Of a stretch of 64,000 bases of DNA, positions 45,410 to 54,355 are shown piece after piece. Below the pieces are notes generated by a model. The model did no database searches and was not told the DNA's origin. It was given only the letters and a program-made list of their open reading frames with translations. The stretch is from an uncultured bacterium (GTDB taxonomy: Bacteria; Myxococcota_A; Bradymonadia; UBA7976; VGTA01). The stretch spans positions 1-64,000 of the forward strand of contig CALSSE010000003.1 of NCBI GenBank assembly GCA_943788935.1, given 5' to 3'. Both the position numbers and the translations under genes were made by a program. Within the stretch, counting starts at the first letter, position 1, and every line of letters begins with the position of its first letter.

Positions 45410-47251
45410 ATGAGTGATATCACGATCGTATTTGGAACTGAGACCGGCAACTCTGAAAGTCTCGCTAAGATGACCAGCAAAAGACTGCAGTCTCAAGGTC
45501 ATCAAGTCTTAGTCATGGATCTTGAGGAGTTCTCTGTTGACAAACTTCTTCAAGTGAAACATCTCCTTGTCATTACGAGCACTTATGGGGAAGGGGAGCC
45601 TCCCGCTAATGCCGAAGAATTTTATGATGACTTAATGAGTGATGACGCTCCCAATCTCTCTCATCTATCCTTTAGCGTGTGCGCGCTCGGTGATCAGGAC
45701 TACGACCTCTTCTGTCAATGTGGCAAAGATATCGATGAACGTCTACAAGAGTTAGGGGCGAGTCGTTTCGCTGCTAGAGTCGATTGTGACGCTGATTACT
45801 TGGAATTTGAAGATTGGTGGCATGGAGTAGAAGTGGGGCTTAAGAAGATGATGCCCCCCTCTTCCACAGCGCCCCAGCAGTCCGCTTCTCAGCAGTCCGC
45901 TCCTCAGCAGTCCGCTCCTCAGCAGTTCGCTCCTCAGCAGTCCGCTCCTCAGCAGTCCGCTCCTCAGCAGTCCGCTCCTCAGCAGTCCGCTCCTCAGCAG
46001 TCCGCTCCTCAGCAGTCCGCCCCACGGCTATCACCATTAGCGTTAGGCCTCAATCCTTCACCTCCACAGAAGAAAATAGTGGAATCGACGGTCCGCACAG
46101 ATATGGCATCACTCTCTTCAGGCCAACGCTCTCAGAACTTACCTATTGGAGTGAAGAAGAGACCTTATTTTGCTGAGATCATCGAAAACTACAATCTAAA
46201 CCACGTCGATAGTGAAAAAGAGACGAGGCATATTTCTTTCTCTCTTGAGTCCTGTGAAACCGATTACCAAGTCGGTGATGCGCTTGGGGTATACCCTCGT
46301 AATGATAGCGATCTAATCAATGAGATCATCCATTATGGCGGTCTCAATCGAGATGAACGCCTCCTATATGATGGTGAGTACCTAAACCTCTTTTACATCC
46401 TCAAATATAAACTTGATATCGTTAAGATTGACCCACGACTCATCGAGCTACTCTCTCCACACCTTATCCCCGCTCAACTTAAAGGGATCATAAGTGACCG
46501 CAAAGCGCTCAAAACCTTCATCGATGAGCATCATATCATCGACCTCTTTAGAAGCGGATACCTCCAACCGAGCGCCACTGATCTTGTCAAAGCTCTTCGA
46601 GCTTTATCTCCCCGATTATACTCTATTTCTTCAAGCCCTCTCGCTCATCCTGGAAAAGTTCACCTCACCGTTGATGTACTGCGCTATGAACTTTATGGAT
46701 CCACGCGAAAAGGCGTTGCCTCTAATTTCTTAGGGGATGCTGAAGTAGGCTCCTACGCATCTGTTTACGTTCATCCCACTAGGGATTTTAAGCTCTGTGA
46801 GCCTGATAAACCAATCATTATGATTGGTCCAGGTACCGGAATCGCTCCCTTTAAAGCGATGCTCGAAGAGAGAGAAGCGACTCGTTCCCCAGGCAAGTCA
46901 TGGTTATTTTTTGGGGCTCAGAGGAGTAATTATGACTTCCTCTATAAAGAGTCGCTTGAAAAGTGGGTACAATCGGGAGTGATTAGTCAGCTCAACTGCG
47001 CTTGGAGTCGTGATCAAGAACAGAAGGTCTATGTACAAGATCTCATGTATCAACATAGCGTTGGGATATGGGCTTGGATGGAGGCGGGTGCCTATATTTA
47101 TATCTGTGGAGATGCTAAGCGAATGGCGAAAGATGTGCATCAGACTCTCTTACGCATCATCAGAGAGCAAGGGCAGATGAGCGAAGAGGCGGCTGAAGAA
47201 TATATGGGACGTGTGAAGTCAGAGAAGCGTTATCTCCGCGATGTCTACTGA
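45410..47251 (+). CDS. Diflavin NADPH reductase, CysJ-like (sulfite reductase flavoprotein type)
   Basis: The 613-residue protein transfers electrons from NADPH through FAD and FMN to an acceptor. An N-terminal flavodoxin domain (1-145: VFGTETGNSESLA, STYGEGEPPANAEEF, ALGDQDYDLFC) is joined by a 10-unit PQQSA linker (about 154-204) to the FAD domain (YSISSSPLAHPGKVHLTVDV, GVASNFL). The NADPH domain follows (MIGPGTGIAPFKAML, FFGAQRSNYDFLY) with C-terminus YLRDVY as in CysJ. No sulfite reductase hemoprotein (CysI) is nearby, so the acceptor is uncertain. I choose ATG 45410 because the flavodoxin fold starts there; upstream in-frame codons look non-coding. Its end overlaps the next gene by 11 bp. 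Confidence 0.87.
   Translation: MSDITIVFGTETGNSESLAKMTSKRLQSQGHQVLVMDLEEFSVDKLLQVKHLLVITSTYGEGEPPANAEEFYDDLMSDDAPNLSHLSFSVCALGDQDYDLFCQCGKDIDERLQELGASRFAARVDCDADYLEFEDWWHGVEVGLKKMMPPSSTAPQQSASQQSAPQQSAPQQFAPQQSAPQQSAPQQSAPQQSAPQQSAPQQSAPRLSPLALGLNPSPPQKKIVESTVRTDMASLSSGQRSQNLPIGVKKRPYFAEIIENYNLNHVDSEKETRHISFSLESCETDYQVGDALGVYPRNDSDLINEIIHYGGLNRDERLLYDGEYLNLFYILKYKLDIVKIDPRLIELLSPHLIPAQLKGIISDRKALKTFIDEHHIIDLFRSGYLQPSATDLVKALRALSPRLYSISSSPLAHPGKVHLTVDVLRYELYGSTRKGVASNFLGDAEVGSYASVYVHPTRDFKLCEPDKPIIMIGPGTGIAPFKAMLEEREATRSPGKSWLFFGAQRSNYDFLYKESLEKWVQSGVISQLNCAWSRDQEQKVYVQDLMYQHSVGIWAWMEAGAYIYICGDAKRMAKDVHQTLLRIIREQGQMSEEAAEEYMGRVKSEKRYLRDVY
45870..46020 (+). repeat. 15-bp in-frame tandem repeat (10 units) encoding PQQSA
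   Basis: Ten units of CAGCAGTCCGCTCCT, nearly identical, encode (P/S)QQ(S/F)A repeats that form the linker between flavodoxin and FAD domains of the diflavin reductase. One unit carries TTC (Phe) for TCC and one Ser for Pro. Near identity indicates recent expansion. Copy-number change would alter the inter-flavin tether without frameshift. Confidence 0.95.
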
Positions 47252-48119
47252 GCTCAAACATTCCTCAGAGGATGAGAAGTCTTCAGAAACCTTTGAAGGA
47301 GACCTCTCTATTACCTCTCTTTACACCGCAGGTGTTTGGGAATGGGCTCAAATCGATGGTGCGATGTATCTCGCCAATGATGATACTCGACGAGTATTTA
47401 AAGTAACGAATGTTGCGATCTCAATTATGAGAATATTTCGCTGGGGTCTACCTAAATTACCTGAAGGACTCGCTCAAAGACACATCCTGATAGATCAACT
47501 CACCTTCGAATATCGACCGCATACTATTTTAGAGCTTGCGGCGGGTTTATCGATGCGTGGTTGGCGAATGACACATCATCTCCATGAGGGAGACTTGCCT
47601 CATCAGTATATAGAAATAGATCTCCCGCATGTGGTCAGATACAAACAAGATCGACTACAATCTCTCAGCTTACCTCCAAAGCTGAGAGTGATCGGAAGCG
47701 ACCTCAAAGATCTAAGTCTGCAGCGAGTAGAAGAGCTCATCGGCCAAAGTGAACGCTCATTGGTGATCGCTGAAGGTATTTTTATGTACCTCACTTCCAA
47801 CGAGGTCGAGCGGCTTCTCACGGTGATTACTCCTCACCTTAGCAAAGGGAGGGGACGCTTACTCTTCGATTGGGTCCCGACCATTGAACAACCTAAACCG
47901 GGTCTCATTGGTCGGGGTCTAAGCTTCTTAATGAAGCTCTTCACCGGTGGAGATAGCTTCCAGAGAGATGAGCGATCTCGAGAACACATGAGCACCTTAT
48001 TAGAAGAATATGGCGCGCGCTCAGTTCAAGTGATCGACCCACGAGCTGTGGCGATTGAGCGATCACTTCCTTTCTCTGAGCACCACACACAACAGCTCAT
48101 CTTCTGCGCGGACTTTTAA
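47241..48119 (+). CDS. LCM/PPM-type SAM-dependent methyltransferase
   Basis: This 292-residue class I methyltransferase resembles the leucine carboxyl methyltransferase (PF04072) group: ILELAAGLSMRGWRM as SAM loop, YIEIDLPHVVRYKQDRL, and LVIAEGIFMYLTSNEVERLL. Bacterial members methylate small molecules or unknown acceptors, often in secondary metabolism. It starts inside the last codons of the diflavin reductase (11-bp overlap), so the two are co-translated, suggesting a joint pathway. The substrate is not evident. A minus-strand lipoprotein gene converges 45 bp downstream; a weak hairpin GCTGA/TCAGC at 48141-48157 lies in the gap. Confidence 0.8.
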   Translation: MSTELKHSSEDEKSSETFEGDLSITSLYTAGVWEWAQIDGAMYLANDDTRRVFKVTNVAISIMRIFRWGLPKLPEGLAQRHILIDQLTFEYRPHTILELAAGLSMRGWRMTHHLHEGDLPHQYIEIDLPHVVRYKQDRLQSLSLPPKLRVIGSDLKDLSLQRVEELIGQSERSLVIAEGIFMYLTSNEVERLLTVITPHLSKGRGRLLFDWVPTIEQPKPGLIGRGLSFLMKLFTGGDSFQRDERSREHMSTLLEEYGARSVQVIDPRAVAIERSLPFSEHHTQQLIFCADF

Positions 48120-48164
48120 TCAACGCTGAACTCCGACCTCGCTGAATTTTACTCAGCATGAAGT

Positions 48165-48692
48165 CTATTCTTCACGCTCTACGATGATTTGAAAGCTCTT
48201 CTCATTATTGTTAATATCCTTAATGATCACTGAGACAGGGTAACCGTCTTCGGCGCAGCTAATAAGTCCACCCTCTTCATCATTTCGATCATAGGTCCAA
48301 GAATAATACATACGACAGCTCTCGGCTCCGCAAGCGTTTAGCTCTTCGCCTGACTCTCTCGCCATCGCTAACTCTTCAGAGGTTGGAGCAGGTAGAGGGG
48401 TCGCTTCCATGGGAATGCTAGTGTTTCGATAGTCAACATAGGGATTAATCAGCGTATCACTCCCTTGTAGATCCTCTATAACAAAACTGATTTCAGCGAG
48501 AGCGAGCGCTCCTTCTTTTCTCTCACAGAGTGCCGAAACCTCAGCACCAATGACGCTTGGAGAGTCATTTGGAGGAGGGTCATCACAAGCGATGAAGAGC
48601 GTGAATCCAATCAAGATGAGAAGAAGTAGCGTCGATAGAGAGTACTCTCTATTGGGCGATGAGAGAGGAGAGTGGTGTGGTCGTGATAGCAT
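48165..48692 (-). CDS. Small lipoprotein of unknown function
   Basis: The 175-residue predicted lipoprotein has a membrane-like segment ending in lipobox LFIAC (about residue 36), then DDPPPND. The mature domain has cysteines suited to disulfides (SALCER, NACGAESCRMYY, LISCAEDG) and ends with a beta-strand-rich tail (PVSVIIKDINNNEKSFQIIVE). AAGGAG lies 6 nt before ATG 48692. It is divergent from the two-component pair. No family is recognised. Confidence 0.65.
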   Translation of the reverse strand: MLSRPHHSPLSSPNREYSLSTLLLLILIGFTLFIACDDPPPNDSPSVIGAEVSALCERKEGALALAEISFVIEDLQGSDTLINPYVDYRNTSIPMEATPLPAPTSEELAMARESGEELNACGAESCRMYYSWTYDRNDEEGGLISCAEDGYPVSVIIKDINNNEKSFQIIVEREE

Positions 48693-48814
48693 AAAGGCTC
48701 CTTGAGCAAGGGAGGGATCTTCAAGAGCGTGATCTACTTGGGTATACACTACTGATGATCTACACTAAACTCATCTCAGTTCAACCTCAACCTTAGCGCG
48801 TGAGGAGTAATCGC

Positions 48815-49711
48815 ATGATCAAGGGAACTCAAGTACCGGTACACACGTTTTCTCAAGGAGATCATCAAAATAAAGCAGGGTCTGACACTAGCCACGATCG
48901 ACCCTTAGTGCTTGTTATAGATGATGAGCCGGCGATCGGTGAGAGTCTTACCTATTCATTACAGGGTGCAGGTTTTAGCTCTATCACCGCCATGAGCTTG
49001 GGAGAAGCCGACACCTTACTTCAAGAGCATGGTACCCACATCTCACTCGTGATTTTAGATCTATCACTCCCCGATGGACATGGTTTTGACTGGTTAAGGT
49101 CTTTACGAACGAGCTCTTCATTACCGGTGATCATACTCTCTAGCCATGACGATGAGATTGAACATATTGTCGGCTTAGAAATAGGTGCTGATGACTTTAT
49201 CGATAAACCCTTCTCTCCCCGCGAGGTCGTCGCCAGAGCCAGAGCCATCCTTCGTCGTATACATAGACCCAACCCTACTACAATATCGGATCACCTCTCT
49301 CCCATAGAGAAAACACAAGAGAAAGCACAAGAAAAAGCACTAGAGAAGAACAATCATCAGAGAGAAAAAAGAGCATCAGAGATCGCTGATGAGGAGTTAA
49401 TTATTATAGACTACTCGCAATATAAAGTCTTCGTTGAGGGTGATTCTTTAGGCCTATCTCAGCTAGAATTTTCACTTTTTGAGACGCTTCATTTAGAGCG
49501 ACGAGTACATACTCGAGCTCAGCTCCTTCACAAAGCTTGGCGAGGAGGCGTATCAGTAAGTGAGCGAACGGTAGATGTCCATATCACAGGTCTTCGAAAA
49601 AAGTGGGCCGAGTATCGACGAGAAGAGCTCATCGAGACCATTAGAGGTGTAGGTTACCGCCTCGCCGAGGATATACCCAAAGTCATGACCCGCGGACAAC
49701 CCATAAAATGA
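48815..49711 (+). CDS. OmpR-family response regulator
   Basis: The 298-residue DNA-binding regulator has a receiver domain (about residues 30-145) with the acidic pair in VIDDEPAIG, the phospho-acceptor Asp82 in ILDLSLPDG and Lys in DKPFSPRE. A linker rich in Glu/Lys/Gln (150-195) follows, then a winged-helix domain (200-290: LSQLEFSLFETL, VSERTVDVHITGLRKKW, ETIRGVGYRL). The N-terminal ~28 residues before the receiver are unusual. GAGGAG precedes ATG 48815; a GTG at 48800 is a weaker option. The stop overlaps the start of the histidine kinase gene (ATGA), its probable partner. Confidence 0.92.
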   Translation: MIKGTQVPVHTFSQGDHQNKAGSDTSHDRPLVLVIDDEPAIGESLTYSLQGAGFSSITAMSLGEADTLLQEHGTHISLVILDLSLPDGHGFDWLRSLRTSSSLPVIILSSHDDEIEHIVGLEIGADDFIDKPFSPREVVARARAILRRIHRPNPTTISDHLSPIEKTQEKAQEKALEKNNHQREKRASEIADEELIIIDYSQYKVFVEGDSLGLSQLEFSLFETLHLERRVHTRAQLLHKAWRGGVSVSERTVDVHITGLRKKWAEYRREELIETIRGVGYRLAEDIPKVMTRGQPIK

Positions 49712-51003
49712 ATATATTTGGTGCTTCGGAAACCATGGGACTCGTCTGGGGAGGAGTGGGGTTCATCACCTTTAGCTATGCCCTTAGTCGAGTCCTTAGA
49801 GGGAGTAAGCATGGGTACTCCATACGCTTACAGCTATTCTTTACTTTATTTGTTACCTCTATGATGAGCACAACCTTGATTGGGGTATGGGCGATTAATC
49901 GTATAGAGGCAAGAGCCGCGCTCCTCTTTGAAGAGAGTGGTCTCTCCACGGAGATGTTCGAACAATTTTTTAAGGACTTCGGCGCTAAGACCGGTCTAAT
50001 TCTCGGCTTATTAGTCATGATTTCAGCGGGCGGTGCTTGGGCGCTTGGACGAGGCCTAGCGTCACCGATTGAGCGTCTCGCCGCCGCCGCTGAGAATGTA
50101 TCTATCGGCGGTGATATCTCTTCGTTACCTCGTCCGCCGGGCCGCGAAGTGAGGCGACTAAGAGAGTCTTTAGTGGTGATGCATGAAGCTTTAGAAGATC
50201 GGCGTCAATTCGAGATATTTATCGCTGATCTCTCTCATGATCTTAAGAACCCGGTAGCAGCGATCAAGGCCTCAGTAGAGGTGCTCCAAGCAGGGGCAGC
50301 AGAAGAGAGAGAGGCCCGCGACCGGTTTATACTTCGTATCGATGAGGCCAGCGAGAGATTGAACCTCCTCCTCTCTGATTTTTTAAGTCTCGCTCGCCTA
50401 GAGTCGAGAGGCATCCGCTTAGACCCTAAACCCTTCTCTCCACTCCTCTCGCTTACCAGCGCCATTAAGTCATTAGAGAGTCTCGCTCAACTCAAAGAGA
50501 TCAACTTAGAGATTCATTTCATTCAAGAGCACATCTCTAATGATTCATCTACACACACTCAAGAGGAGTCTTTAGATCATCGATCAACGGTCAAAGGTAG
50601 TCATCGTTGGCTCACTCGTGCTTTTGAAAATCTCATCTCTAATGCCATCAAGTTTAGCCCAGTCGGCTCGACAGTATGGCTCGACTACTACATCCTCCCT
50701 CTTGAATCTCAATGGTGTCTCGTAATCTCTGATGAGGGGAAAGGTGTACCCCAAGAGATGGTCGACGAGCTCTTTATACGCTTTGTCAGCCGACATGATT
50801 CTCCTTATAGTACTCAAGGCGATGAGCGAGCTCAGCCCTCTGTTCTCCCCGAAGGCACTGGACTCGGTTTAGCGATTGTTAAGCAAGTTATTGAGGCCCA
50901 CAGAGGAGAGGTACTGTTGATATCTCCTTTAGCAGAGCTCGAGAGGAGTCATCGTGAAGTGACAGGCGCTCAATTTGTAGTCAGCTTACCTCTCAGCGAC
51001 TGA
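49708..51003 (+). CDS. Membrane sensor histidine kinase
   Basis: The 431-residue kinase has membrane helices near residues 10-28, 38-60 and 90-113, a HAMP-like region (115-165) and a HisKA domain with the phospho-His177 in DLSHDLKNPVAAIK. The HATPase_c domain shows the N box ENLISNAIKFSP, G1 ISDEGKGVP and G2 GTGLGLAIVKQ. Only a short extracytoplasmic segment (about 60-90) lies between helices, so the signal may be membrane-derived. It is translationally coupled to the preceding OmpR-type regulator, and both are followed by a convergent hemD gene. The stimulus is unknown. Confidence 0.92.
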   Translation: MNIFGASETMGLVWGGVGFITFSYALSRVLRGSKHGYSIRLQLFFTLFVTSMMSTTLIGVWAINRIEARAALLFEESGLSTEMFEQFFKDFGAKTGLILGLLVMISAGGAWALGRGLASPIERLAAAAENVSIGGDISSLPRPPGREVRRLRESLVVMHEALEDRRQFEIFIADLSHDLKNPVAAIKASVEVLQAGAAEEREARDRFILRIDEASERLNLLLSDFLSLARLESRGIRLDPKPFSPLLSLTSAIKSLESLAQLKEINLEIHFIQEHISNDSSTHTQEESLDHRSTVKGSHRWLTRAFENLISNAIKFSPVGSTVWLDYYILPLESQWCLVISDEGKGVPQEMVDELFIRFVSRHDSPYSTQGDERAQPSVLPEGTGLGLAIVKQVIEAHRGEVLLISPLAELERSHREVTGAQFVVSLPLSD

Positions 51004-51009
51004 GAACAC

Positions 51010-51029
51010 AGCTCCTCTAGGAGTTCTTT
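51010..51029 (+). terminator. Weak hairpin between histidine kinase and hemD
   Basis: In the 53-bp gap between convergent genes, AGCTCC at 51010-51015 pairs with GGAGTT at 51020-51025 (one G-T pair) around a TCTA loop, followed by CTTT. The stem is short, so this is a marginal intrinsic terminator for the two-component operon. Confidence 0.3.
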
Positions 51030-51056
51030 ACAGTGCCTCTCGGCGACCTCTCTTGG

Positions 51057-51980
51057 CTAACTCTCTGTGAGGTCGGCATGTACACAAGAAATCAAGCCTT
51101 CAATAGTGTGAGGGAGAGCCACCCCTCTAACTTTAAATCCATACCGTAATGCCGCTCTCTTAACGACTGGTCCGATCACATAAACGTAACAGCGTTCTCG
51201 GATTAGATTAAGATATGGTTCACTCATCTGCTCTATAAGATGCATAATGGTAGAGTTAGAAGTAAACAAGAGAGCTCTCGCTCGATTCTCTCTGACCGGA
51301 GCAATTAACTGCCTCTTCACTTGTTCATTTAAGATCGAGGTCACCGTCTGATAAAGCGGACAGATCCAAACCTCTCCTCCGCGAATTCTCAGAGCTTCCG
51401 GGAGTAACTCTCTCGCTTCAAGGGCCCTTGGGATCAATATTCTTGACCCCTCTACGCCCTCTCCTTGAAAGACCGAGAGTAATCCCTCTGCATGAAAATC
51501 TTGCGGGATAAGATCTACACTGACTTGAAGTGTACTCAAAGCTCTCTGAGTGCTGCTTCCCACGCAAGCAACTTTAGGAGCGCGAATCTTCTGATCCACT
51601 GACCCTGATGGTGTGTACTTGAGCGCTCCCCGAATTCCTCCCGCATGAAGCCAAGTTTTCTCAGCGAATAAGACAGCGTTTACGCTAGTAAAAATCACCC
51701 AATCAAATCGCCATAAGGTCTTCATAACATCACGCTCAGGGATCATCCATGATCCTCGATCATATCGAGAGTCTCCCGATGGTGGAGGATCAACAAACTT
51801 GATCGTCGGCGCTAAAATTACCTCAGCCCCGAGATCACGGAATTGTTGACTGATCTGTTGATTCTGATGCGAGGCACGAGTGATCACGATCTCAACGTGA
51901 TTAAGTGGAGCATGATCTGGCGATAGCGTTCTCTCAGTCATCTCTCTGCTCCCTGATAGCTCTCCTGATGATAGGCTCAC
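51057..51980 (-). CDS. hemD: Uroporphyrinogen-III synthase
   Basis: HemD closes hydroxymethylbilane to uroporphyrinogen III with D-ring inversion. The 307-residue protein shows the weakly conserved family pattern: VEIVITRASHQNQQISQQFRDLGAEVILAPTIKF at the N-terminus, WVIFTSVNAV, KVACVGSSTQRAL, the FHAEGLL segment, ILIPRALEARELLPEALRIRGGEV and ALLFTSNSTIMHLIE. An insert near residues 60-75 and 110-125 makes it somewhat longer than usual. It is the last gene of a hemX-hemA-hemC-hemD operon, 56 bp after hemC, which supports the call. Confidence 0.9.
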   Translation of the reverse strand: MSLSSGELSGSREMTERTLSPDHAPLNHVEIVITRASHQNQQISQQFRDLGAEVILAPTIKFVDPPPSGDSRYDRGSWMIPERDVMKTLWRFDWVIFTSVNAVLFAEKTWLHAGGIRGALKYTPSGSVDQKIRAPKVACVGSSTQRALSTLQVSVDLIPQDFHAEGLLSVFQGEGVEGSRILIPRALEARELLPEALRIRGGEVWICPLYQTVTSILNEQVKRQLIAPVRENRARALLFTSNSTIMHLIEQMSEPYLNLIRERCYVYVIGPVVKRAALRYGFKVRGVALPHTIEGLISCVHADLTES

Positions 51981-52036
51981 TGTCCATCTAGTGATCGGAG
52001 CCTGTCTCGCTTTGAAACCTTCGTCAATGAGTTGAC

Positions 52037-52966
52037 CTAGTTAGACTGTCGAAGCGCTGCGAGGACTTTGTCACCCCCTTGTTGAAGTAAGTCGCTCGCT
52101 AACTCTGACCCAAGCGTCTCCGGACTCTCATCACCGATCTTAACCCCCTCAAAATACGATACACCATCGGGCGAGCCAACAAAGCCCTTAATCCTAAGAC
52201 GAGAGCCATCGACCGTCGCTAAAGCGCCAACGGGTACCCTGCAGTCACCTTCAACTCCCGCTAAAAATGACCGTTCAGCCTTAACACAGCGGGCGGTAGG
52301 CTCATGATGAAGAGGTGCGAGGAGCGACAGCGTCTCCTGATCGGTCTCTAAGCACTCTATCGCCAAAGCACCTTGAGAAACGGCGGGGATGAAGGTCTCT
52401 GGGTTCAGAGGTAAATATTCATAACCTTCTTCTTGATTAAGCTCTAAACGAAGTATACCTGCCATCGCTAATAAAACACCATCGACCCTTCGATCTCCAG
52501 TCTCTTGAACTCGCCCCATTCGAGTGGGAACATTACCTCGAATCGAGGTCACACGGGCTTCAGTCCATCTACGCTTAGCTAGACAAGCTCTCCTGAGGCT
52601 AGAGGTGCCAATGAGGGAGAGATCAGGTAGTTCTTCACCTTGCCGATAGATTAAAACATCCCTCACATCTCCTCTAGCAGGGATCGCCCCTAAGATAAGT
52701 CCTTCGGGGAGTGCGGTGGGCATATCTTTTAAGCTGTGAACAGCGAGCTGAATCTCACCTCTTAGCATGGCGTCTTCAAGCTCTTTAGTGAATAAGCCCT
52801 TACCCCCTACCTCTGAGAGTGGGCGATCGAGAATACTATCACCCCTCGTCTTAAATATGACGAGCTCCGCTTCAAGGCCTGAATGTGCTTCTTCTAGCCG
52901 ACGCTTAACTTCATTAGCTTGCCACAGCGCGAGGGCTGAGCCTCGAGTACCGATCTTAATCAACAT
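52037..52966 (-). CDS. hemC: Porphobilinogen deaminase (hydroxymethylbilane synthase)
   Basis: HemC joins four porphobilinogen units into hydroxymethylbilane. The 309 residues contain KIGTRGSALALWQA, KTRGDSILDRPL, GGKGLFTKELEDAML, LAVHSLKDMPTALP and TSSLRRACLAKR. The dipyrromethane-binding cysteine is in FLAGVEGDCRVPVGA, where GDC replaces the more common GGC. It lies 22 bp after hemA and 56 bp before hemD. All active-site motifs are intact. Confidence 0.96.
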   Translation of the reverse strand: MLIKIGTRGSALALWQANEVKRRLEEAHSGLEAELVIFKTRGDSILDRPLSEVGGKGLFTKELEDAMLRGEIQLAVHSLKDMPTALPEGLILGAIPARGDVRDVLIYRQGEELPDLSLIGTSSLRRACLAKRRWTEARVTSIRGNVPTRMGRVQETGDRRVDGVLLAMAGILRLELNQEEGYEYLPLNPETFIPAVSQGALAIECLETDQETLSLLAPLHHEPTARCVKAERSFLAGVEGDCRVPVGALATVDGSRLRIKGFVGSPDGVSYFEGVKIGDESPETLGSELASDLLQQGGDKVLAALRQSN

Positions 52967-52988
52967 GAGCTCTCTCTAATAGTAAAGG

Positions 52989-54332
52989 TTAGGGGTCCTC
53001 GCTTGAGGGTGACAGATCTTCTTCAGGTAAAGTAAGTTTAAAGAGCGTGGACACGACTTCAATCACGTCCTCACTTTGAGGATGATGAGCGAGGCTCTTT
53101 AATCCTGTGAGCACATCATGAAGAATTTTATTGGTCAAGCGATCACCCATCTGCCGCAGCAATTTTTCTTGTGCTTGATTCATCACGACCTCCTTAGAGA
53201 GAGCCCAATCGATCTCTTGTGTCTTAAGGGTATGTACCTTGGTTCGTAGCGCGGTGATCAGAGGCCCTAGATTACGTTGAGCTCGCTCTCGATGAAACTT
53301 TAAAAGCTCCTCCTTAACTAGCTCTTCAGCGATCGTTGCTTCATTCGCCCGTTGAGCCATATTTTCATCGGCGATTTGACTTAGATCATCGACGTCATAA
53401 ACATAGATATTTTCTAAGCGATTAACCCGTGGGTCAACATCACGCGGAACCGCGATATCGATAATAAATAATGGCCTATATTTTCTAGACTTTAAGGCAG
53501 CTTGGGCGATTTCTGGGGTAATGATTGGCTCCTGAGACCCCGTAGAAGTAATCACTATATCAGCTGTGACTAACAGCTCTGATAATTCACTCAGAGCTCT
53601 CGGACTCCCGTTGAGCTTTTCAGCAAGAGCAACCGCACGGTCGAGATTTCTATTAGCGACGAGCAAACGCCCCACGCCGTCTTGATGGAGATGACGAGCG
53701 GCGAGTTCTCCCATCTCCCCCGCTCCGATCAACAGCGCGGTCCGTTCACTAAGATCTTCAAAGATGTGACGCGCCAAGCGAACCGCGATGCTGCTTACCG
53801 AGACAACATGCTTAGAGATCCCCGTTTGATTCCGCACTCTCCTCGCAACTAAAAACGCTCTTTCCATCAGTATACTTAGGTCACCAGATGTTTCGAATGA
53901 TTGACTCTCCTCGAGCGCCTCCTTGAGTTGGCCAAGAATTTGTGGTTCCCCTATCACTAGGCTATCTAAGCTAGAGGCGACCCTAAATATATGATGGAGA
54001 GCTTCATCTCCTCTATGAATATAAAAATGTTTTATCAGCTCATCGATAGGGATTTGACAGCGCTCTGAGACAACATCAGAGATCATCTCCAATACTTGAT
54101 GGTCGGTGAGACCCTCTTCACCTAAACTCAAAGTAGAGCTCAAACCGTAGAACTCGACGCGATTACAGGTGGAGACAACCATCGTTCCTCCACTCAACCG
54201 CCTCTTGAGCGTCTTAATGAGCTCTGCCTTTGACTCGCCCTGTAGCGCGAGCTGCTCCCGAATGTGCAGCGGAGCTGTCTTGTGATTAAGACCGACAACG
54301 ATGAGGTGGTCTGTCGCTAGCGCGCTTGACAT
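52989..54332 (-). CDS. hemA: Glutamyl-tRNA reductase
   Basis: HemA reduces glutamyl-tRNA to glutamate-1-semialdehyde, the first step of the C5 tetrapyrrole pathway. The 447-residue protein has VVGLNHKTAPLHIRE, the catalytic cysteine in STCNRVEFYG, GEPQILGQLKEAL, and the NADPH-binding ALLIGAGEMGELAARHL, followed by the C-terminal dimerisation helices. It is preceded by a HemX/CcsA-like membrane protein gene (23-bp gap) and followed by hemC. Presence of HemA means this organism uses glutamate rather than glycine/succinyl-CoA for 5-aminolevulinate. No hemB or hemL lies within the cluster. Confidence 0.96.
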   Translation of the reverse strand: MSSALATDHLIVVGLNHKTAPLHIREQLALQGESKAELIKTLKRRLSGGTMVVSTCNRVEFYGLSSTLSLGEEGLTDHQVLEMISDVVSERCQIPIDELIKHFYIHRGDEALHHIFRVASSLDSLVIGEPQILGQLKEALEESQSFETSGDLSILMERAFLVARRVRNQTGISKHVVSVSSIAVRLARHIFEDLSERTALLIGAGEMGELAARHLHQDGVGRLLVANRNLDRAVALAEKLNGSPRALSELSELLVTADIVITSTGSQEPIITPEIAQAALKSRKYRPLFIIDIAVPRDVDPRVNRLENIYVYDVDDLSQIADENMAQRANEATIAEELVKEELLKFHRERAQRNLGPLITALRTKVHTLKTQEIDWALSKEVVMNQAQEKLLRQMGDRLTNKILHDVLTGLKSLAHHPQSEDVIEVVSTLFKLTLPEEDLSPSSEDP

Positions 54333-54355
54333 GATTCCCTATTTCCTCATCTTCA

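Noticed and set aside
48141..48157. Hairpin GCTGA/TCAGC as terminator between the methyltransferase and lipoprotein genes
   Set aside because: The stem has only five pairs and no T-tract follows on either strand, so it is not listed as a terminator.
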